A stretch of 26,899 nt of DNA from positions 1 to 26,899 of the IMG/VR virus record IMGVR_UViG_3300042387_001125; one strand, written 5' to 3'. Within the stretch, counting starts at the first letter, position 1; each line of letters starts with the position of its first letter. Under the pieces are notes generated by a model. It did not search any database. It was given only the letters and a program-made list of their open reading frames with translations, and was not told where the DNA came from. The stretch comes from a virus. Shown in pieces: positions 22,923-26,899 of this stretch. A program made the translations under genes and the position numbers.

Positions 22923-24053
22923 TCAGTTTGCTTGCTTCTCGTCAACATATTCTACAGTCAGTTCAGGTTGGGAAGGCATTTGGAAGTCAGCATCCACCTT
23001 GTCATAAAGTTCAAGAAATGCTTGCTTGGTTTCATCATCAAATCGGTTCACACACACTTGAATTGCCTTTGCCTTATCTTGGAAGATGCTATAAGCACGG
23101 ATGATATGAACCAAACGACGGGTGCTGATGATTTCTTCAATACCACCATCGTAGAAGGTCTTGCGGATAATGTCTGCCCAGTCAACCAACCGCTTACAGA
23201 AGTCACGATCCTCCACACCAAGGTCCAGAGCGATGCCCTCAAGGATCTTCTGCTCGGTAGTGGGAGCGGGATAGGATTGCTCCAGAGTCACGGGGAAACG
23301 CTCTAGGAACGCCTCATTAAGCACGTTGGTGCCGATGAACCTACCGTCATCAGAACCCTTGCCCTTGGTGTTTGCGGTAGCAATCACGTTGAAACCAGCG
23401 GCGGGTTTTACCCAGCGACCAATCTTCTTCAGGAAGATACCCTTACCTTCGAGGATGGATTGGAGGCACAGAATTTTGTTACTAGCGAGGTCGATTTCGT
23501 CAAGAAGCAGGATTGCTCCTCGCTCCAGTGCCTCAATGACGGGACCGTTGTGCCAAGCAGTATTCCCATCAACAAGGCGGAAACCCCCGATAAGGTCGTC
23601 TTCATCAGTTTCAATAGTAATGTTTACACGGATCAATTCACGCTTAAGTTGAGAACACGCTTGCTCCACCGAGAACGTTTTACCGTTACCCGAAAGACCC
23701 GTAATGAACGTAGGGTAAAAGAGACGGGACTGAATAATCTTTTTAATATCGTTAAAGTTACCAAACTTGACGAAGGTATCATCTTTATCAGGAATGAGAT
23801 TTTGTTCAACAGCAGGAAGAACTGCAGGAGCACTGTAGGAACGCTCAATTTCTTGAACACGTTCTTGAGTCACTTCAAGATTCCAACGCCCACGAGCAGT
23901 CTTAAAAGGTTCCAAGCGACGGGTCACGGTCTGGTAGTTGAGACTACGAGAAGCGCAGAAACCCTTCAGATCGCCAGAAGTAATTTCAGAACCGTACAGT
24001 TCTTTAATGGATTCAATCAGTTGAGCGTCGTTCACGGAAGATTTGCGAGGCAT
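22923..24053 (-). CDS. cobS: CobS-like MoxR-type AAA+ ATPase
   Basis: A 376-residue AAA+ ATPase of the MoxR/CobS branch. Residues 1-60 look like a helix-turn-helix (GDLKGFCASRSLNYQTVTRR), then Walker A ITGLSGNGKTFSV (K125), Walker B AILLLDEIDLAS (D185, E186), sensor-1 NVIATANTKGKG (N228), and arginine finger in AFLERFPVTL (R252). In bacteria CobS is the ATPase of cobaltochelatase in B12 synthesis; cyanophage copies are often named cobS, but no chelatase large subunit (CobN) is seen here. With the VWA protein it more likely forms a MoxR-VWA remodelling pair. It starts the replication operon behind its own promoter. Confidence 0.88.
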   Translation of the reverse strand: MPRKSSVNDAQLIESIKELYGSEITSGDLKGFCASRSLNYQTVTRRLEPFKTARGRWNLEVTQERVQEIERSYSAPAVLPAVEQNLIPDKDDTFVKFGNFNDIKKIIQSRLFYPTFITGLSGNGKTFSVEQACSQLKRELIRVNITIETDEDDLIGGFRLVDGNTAWHNGPVIEALERGAILLLDEIDLASNKILCLQSILEGKGIFLKKIGRWVKPAAGFNVIATANTKGKGSDDGRFIGTNVLNEAFLERFPVTLEQSYPAPTTEQKILEGIALDLGVEDRDFCKRLVDWADIIRKTFYDGGIEEIISTRRLVHIIRAYSIFQDKAKAIQVCVNRFDDETKQAFLELYDKVDADFQMPSQPELTVEYVDEKQAN

Positions 24054-24085
24054 GATGTAGTTAGGTCGTTTGTTTCAACAGACTT

Positions 24086-24091
24086 ATTATA
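24086..24091 (-). promoter_or_regulatory. -10 box of the promoter before cobS
   Basis: Perfect TATAAT on the minus strand, 33 bases before the cobS ATG and 5 bases after the T-tract of the preceding terminator. No -35 consensus is present; that position lies in the hairpin loop. Confidence 0.6.
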
Positions 24092-24096
24092 CACAC

Positions 24097-24120
24097 AAAA
24101 AAGGAGCAACCGAGTGCCCC
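24097..24120 (-). terminator. Rho-independent terminator before cobS
   Basis: On the minus strand GGGGCA pairs with TGCTCC (one G-T pair) around CTCGGT, followed by six T. It ends the unit of the 48-residue gene and leads directly into the cobS promoter. Confidence 0.85.
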
Positions 24121-24121
24121 C

Positions 24122-24141
24122 TGTGACAGTTTGGAAAGTGG
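24122..24141 (-). repeat. Copy 1 of a 20-base repeat next to a terminator
   Basis: The plus strand reads TGTGACAGTTTGGAAAGTGG, 18 of 20 bases identical to 26531-26550. It lies between the stop codon of the 48-residue gene and the terminator hairpin, 1 base from the hairpin. Confidence 0.7.
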
Positions 24142-24145
24142 TCGC

Positions 24146-24292
24146 TCAGGAATTAACTTTTTTAGTTGCTTCCTTAGGAGATTTAGGTGCTTCAGTAACA
24201 ACTGGTGTTGGAGCAACTACTTTTTCAACCTTTGGCTTCTCAACAACTGGAGCTTCTTGTTTTGGTTGGAATAAGTCAGTAAATCTACTCAT
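24146..24292 (-). CDS. Small Pro/Val/Lys-rich protein (MSRFTDLFQ type)
   Basis: A 48-residue protein starting MSRFTDLFQPKQEAPVVEKP, then a disordered Pro/Val/Glu/Lys-rich tail ending KEATKKVNS. The ATG at 24292 is preferred to an in-frame ATG 57 bases upstream, which would overlap the end of cobT. Short proteins starting MSRF(x)DLF recur, from memory, in T4-like cyanophages. A late-type box GATAAATA lies 26 bases upstream. The role is unknown; the extended tail would fit a virion or assembly peptide. Confidence 0.6.
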   Translation of the reverse strand: MSRFTDLFQPKQEAPVVEKPKVEKVVAPTPVVTEAPKSPKEATKKVNS

Positions 24293-24317
24293 CGATGGTA
24301 ATAGAATTCTATAAATG

Positions 24318-24325
24318 TATTTATC
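24318..24325 (-). promoter_or_regulatory. Probable late promoter box (GATAAATA)
   Basis: Seven of eight bases of the T4 late consensus, overlapping the cobT stop codon and 26 bases before the ATG at 24292. Confidence 0.45.
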
Positions 24326-26474
24326 AAGCAACCAATTCAACAAACTCACCCAGAATTTTCTTGTTCATTTTTTTAGTTTTGAGACTCTTCACAAAAGCAG
24401 ATTTGATTTGTGCCTTTGTTGCATCCTCCGCAACGGAAAAATCAGAATCCTGAGAAAGAGTGCTTGCAGACAGACCGAAATAAGAATGATACCCAGAGTT
24501 CTTGAGGGTAAACGCCTTCTCTTTCTTCCAAGCATTCATCACCTTATCATACTCAGAACCATAGAATCCACAGTAGCGGCGAATGAATTGTCCAGCATCA
24601 CGAGATTCAAGAACACGAATACCGATAAAGTTGATATCAGTAAACTTGTCCCGTAGATTGTGAAGAAGAACCTCAGTGAATTCCTGCTTCTCAGAAGCAC
24701 AAGAATAAGTCATTCCAGTCTTACGATCACGGAGAAAAGCATTGAAACCAATGTGAGCAGTTCCCATAAACGGTTCATCTTCCCAACGACGCTGAACCTC
24801 ACGATGATATTTCACAAGGCAACTCTCCCCATCAGTCAAAACCACACACTGAACTTTCTGAAGTTTGTTCTCCTTCTGAAATTTAGGCAGAATCTGATGA
24901 AGAGAAATAAGTGCCTCATTCAAGGGAGTGCCCGAAAGACTCATTCCAAGAGGAGCAGAATAGTAGCAGTGAGAGTTATAACAGAAAGACTTAGCAAGAC
25001 GGAAGATATTCTTCATCTGTTCTTCCAGAGTGTTTGCATTCACTTTGCTGGTGAGAAGATTCATCATAGAGAACCATTCACCAACCTGAACAAGACCATC
25101 CCTCTTCTTATAGGAAAGTTCACGAATGTTTGCCTTACCATCTTCACTATACTTCACCAGAGGATAATCGGTAGTGAAGGCATAAACCTCAAACGGAATC
25201 GCAACTTTCTTACAGAACCAAATCAGGTTGAAGAGTTGCTTAACCGTATCCAGCATCACATTAGACATAGAACCAGACCAGTCCAGAACGAACACCAGAC
25301 CGTGATTCTTGCCATCAGCAAGAGTAGTAACTTTCCTGAAGATATCTTCATTATACTTATAGGTATGCAGTTTGGAACAGTCCAGAACACCAGTACGGGC
25401 GGTTGATGCACGGGCATAAGAATCTGCTGCCTTGCGACATTCAAACTCTTTCACCAGATAGTTGACTTCCTTCTGAGCAGAACGCTTGAATTCCACATAC
25501 TGCTTATCAACTTCACCAAAGATATTTTCATATGTCCATTCTCGTTCTTTAAGAAAATTGCTCCAATATTCTTTACACTTGGAATGAATCTCCGAATTTG
25601 GAACAATCACCTTATCCAAGTCAAGTTGAGGTAGTTCAAGGTAAACATTCTCATAGGAATCATTACCCACAAGTTCTTTCAGTGCCTCTTCCAGAGAGTC
25701 CATCGTCTTGACTTCAGGTTCTTCATTCGTTTCACCACCTTCATTTGTGGGTTGCTGTTTCTGCTGAGAATTCTCATCAGAAGTAGCAGCACTATCAGAA
25801 CCTTCAGATTCAGGTTGCTCACTCTCACCTTGCTCCTGATCAGTAAAATCAGAAGCGGGTTGATTATCAGCACCACTCTGCTGTGCCTCAAGATTGTCCA
25901 GAGAAGTCTTGGTTTCTTCCTGTTGTGCCTGCTTACAATACTTATAGAGTGCCTCTGCGGCAATCAGAACATCGGCAAAGGTCTCAGTATCGGCAATCAG
26001 ATTGATGATTTCAGTCTCTTCACCACGCTCAACAGGAATATCTACATAGTTACCAATCTTGAACCACAGGTTTGCACGGTCAGCAAGATTATAAGTTTCC
26101 AGATTATCATCTTTGATTTGAAAGAAGTCATCATCGGCAAGTTCCTTGTAACCGTTATAGAAAGTCTTGGCGAGACCAGCATAACGACGCTTCATCAGTT
26201 TCTCAATACGAGCATCCTCCACCACATTCACAAACTGTGGCGGAATCTTGTGCTCCTTCAACCAATCCTCATCAGGCGTATAGAGAGCGTGACCCACCTC
26301 GTGACCCACCAGAAGGTCATAGACGGTGTTGCTTGCCTTCTCCCACATCGGCAGAGTCAGCACACGGGTGTGGACATTGAAGCAAGCAGTCTCCACTTTC
26401 TTGTGCTCAACCACAAGATCTTCGGTAGCAAGAAGTTTGGCGAGTTGAGACTTGATTTCGTGGCGGACGGTCAT
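24324..26474 (-). CDS. CobT-like protein with HExxH metallopeptidase and VWA domains
   Basis: A 716-residue protein. Residues 45-95 hold LLVGHEVGHALYTPDEDW (H58, E59, H62) and FVNVVEDARIE (E86), a complete gluzincin-type zinc site. Residues about 180-258 are an acidic Gln/Ser/Glu-rich linker. The C-terminal VWA domain has the full metal-ion-dependent adhesion site: D398-W-S400-G-S402, T516 in SLSGTPLNE, and D548 in VVLTDGES. VWA partners of MoxR ATPases bind and remodel clients, and bacterial CobT is one. The ATG at 26474 is chosen because the open frame upstream runs into the -10 box. Expression comes from its own promoter. Confidence 0.85.
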   Translation of the reverse strand: MTVRHEIKSQLAKLLATEDLVVEHKKVETACFNVHTRVLTLPMWEKASNTVYDLLVGHEVGHALYTPDEDWLKEHKIPPQFVNVVEDARIEKLMKRRYAGLAKTFYNGYKELADDDFFQIKDDNLETYNLADRANLWFKIGNYVDIPVERGEETEIINLIADTETFADVLIAAEALYKYCKQAQQEETKTSLDNLEAQQSGADNQPASDFTDQEQGESEQPESEGSDSAATSDENSQQKQQPTNEGGETNEEPEVKTMDSLEEALKELVGNDSYENVYLELPQLDLDKVIVPNSEIHSKCKEYWSNFLKEREWTYENIFGEVDKQYVEFKRSAQKEVNYLVKEFECRKAADSYARASTARTGVLDCSKLHTYKYNEDIFRKVTTLADGKNHGLVFVLDWSGSMSNVMLDTVKQLFNLIWFCKKVAIPFEVYAFTTDYPLVKYSEDGKANIRELSYKKRDGLVQVGEWFSMMNLLTSKVNANTLEEQMKNIFRLAKSFCYNSHCYYSAPLGMSLSGTPLNEALISLHQILPKFQKENKLQKVQCVVLTDGESCLVKYHREVQRRWEDEPFMGTAHIGFNAFLRDRKTGMTYSCASEKQEFTEVLLHNLRDKFTDINFIGIRVLESRDAGQFIRRYCGFYGSEYDKVMNAWKKEKAFTLKNSGYHSYFGLSASTLSQDSDFSVAEDATKAQIKSAFVKSLKTKKMNKKILGEFVELVA

Positions 26475-26495
26475 AGATTTGTTGCGTATGGAGTC

Positions 26496-26501
26496 ATTAT
26501 A
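26496..26501 (-). promoter_or_regulatory. -10 box of the promoter before the CobT-like gene
   Basis: Perfect TATAAT on the minus strand, 22 bases before the ATG at 26474, and only 1 base after the T-tract of the preceding terminator. The -35 position falls in the hairpin and has no consensus. Confidence 0.6.
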
Positions 26502-26502
26502 C

Positions 26503-26528
26503 AAAAAAAGAGGGTGATGAGACCCTCT
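26503..26528 (-). terminator. Rho-independent terminator before the CobT-like gene
   Basis: On the minus strand AGAGGGT pairs with ACCCTCT around a 6-base loop, followed by seven T. It ends the gene whose stop is at 26553. Confidence 0.92.
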
Positions 26529-26530
26529 AG

Positions 26531-26550
26531 TGTGCCAGTTTGAAAAGTGG
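26531..26550 (-). repeat. Copy 2 of a 20-base repeat next to a terminator
   Basis: The plus strand reads TGTGCCAGTTTGAAAAGTGG. As with copy 1, it lies between a stop codon (26553) and a terminator hairpin, 2 bases from it. CCA and TGG inside it could pair weakly. Confidence 0.7.
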
Positions 26551-26552
26551 GA

Positions 26553-26899
26553 TCACCAAAGAGGTTCATCTCTCATAGGTGCTCCTTGAGATCCTTGAGG
26601 CTTTCTTTGCATAGGTGTAGTTGGTTTTTTTACTGGGGTTTCAGGTCCACCCCAAAGAGGACCATCTTTATATGGTTTACCATCACCTGGACGTGTACTA
26701 TATTGACTAGTAGGAGTACTGGTTGAAGTATTAGCTGGAGTGATATTTTTCTGTAGCATTTGACTACCAGTTCTAATTGCACCAGAAACTGATGGATTGC
26801 TAAGTACACTTTTAAGTGCCCCAGCACCAGTTTTAATCGCATTACCAATTGGATTTGATCTGTATTGAGAACCCATAACAGTTTCCACAATACTTTCTC
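26553..26899 (-). CDS. C-terminal part of a probable virion protein (5' end beyond window)
   Basis: The frame is open at the window edge. About 115 codons are visible. A GTG at 26888 and an ATG at 26876 (MGSQYRSNP) could be starts, but there is no ribosome site and the frame continues upstream, so I treat it as partial. The visible part is helix (GNAIKTGAGALKSVLSNPSV), then Thr/Ser/Pro-rich linker (NTSTSTPTSQYSTRPGDG), then a tail with two similar motifs, KDGPLWGG and RDEPLW, the latter being the last residues. The composition suggests a structural or baseplate/tail-associated protein. The product cannot be named. Confidence 0.6.
   Translation of the reverse strand, partial: ESIVETVMGSQYRSNPIGNAIKTGAGALKSVLSNPSVSGAIRTGSQMLQKNITPANTSTSTPTSQYSTRPGDGKPYKDGPLWGGPETPVKKPTTPMQRKPQGSQGAPMRDEPLW

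Noticed and set aside
23460-26543. Long open frames on the plus strand at 23460-24314, 24660-25406 and 25752-26543
   Set aside because: They are antisense to the CobS-like and CobT-like genes, whose motifs are unmistakable. Their products have no domain-like pattern and no ribosome sites.
1-26899. CRISPR array, insertion sequence, integrase or homing endonuclease
   Set aside because: I saw no regular direct repeats with spacers, no transposase or integrase motifs, and no GIY-YIG or HNH endonuclease.

Overview
The window looks like a piece of a T4-like cyanophage genome (a cyanomyovirus of marine Synechococcus or Prochlorococcus). It carries the T4 replication core: sliding clamp gp45, clamp loader gp44 and gp62, translational repressor RegA, DNA polymerase gp43, recombinase UvsX, helicase gp41, primase gp61 and the class I ribonucleotide reductase alpha subunit. 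It also carries genes typical of cyanophages: hsp20, mazG, a CobS-type AAA+ ATPase with a CobT-like VWA protein, and small tRNAs. Every gene I could support is on the minus strand, so transcription runs from high to low coordinates. Coding density is very high, many genes overlap by ATGA, TGATG or TAATG, and no stretch longer than about 110 bases lacks a gene.

Region by region, in the direction of transcription: (1) 26899-24100 holds the end of a probable virion protein, a large CobT-like metallopeptidase/VWA protein and a small protein with a late-type promoter. (2) 24053-17227 is a replication operon: CobS-like ATPase, a DUF3310 protein, gp45, an HExxH protein, a MNIFV-type unknown, a 44-residue protein, gp44, two small proteins, a PD-(D/E)xK nuclease-like protein overlapping a Dam-type methyltransferase, gp62 and regA. 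(3) hsp20 stands alone between two terminators. (4) 16585-10123 holds two Sm-like paralogues, a UPF0489-like protein, gp43, two micro-genes, uvsX and gp41. (5) 10110-7409 is an accessory cluster: SAM methyltransferase, DUF6445-like protein, MazG, a 60-residue protein and a 2OG-Fe(II) oxygenase. (6) 7374-7228 holds tRNA-Ala(UGC) and a tRNA with anticodon UAG. (7) 7204-3178 holds probable late and virion genes with T4-type late promoter boxes. (8) 3165-1 holds primase and nrdA, behind a perfect sigma-70 promoter.

Together the genes supply nucleotides (NrdA, MazG), assemble and load the replisome (gp45, 44, 62, 43, 41, 61, UvsX), limit early translation (RegA), and probably protect or modify DNA (Dam and nuclease-like pair). 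Virion-associated genes lie behind late boxes. The most unusual signals are the nuclease/methylase pair inserted between the two clamp-loader genes, promoters fused directly to the preceding terminator at transcription-unit borders, and a 20-base element repeated next to two of those terminators. All functional statements rest on motif recognition by eye; no database search was run.
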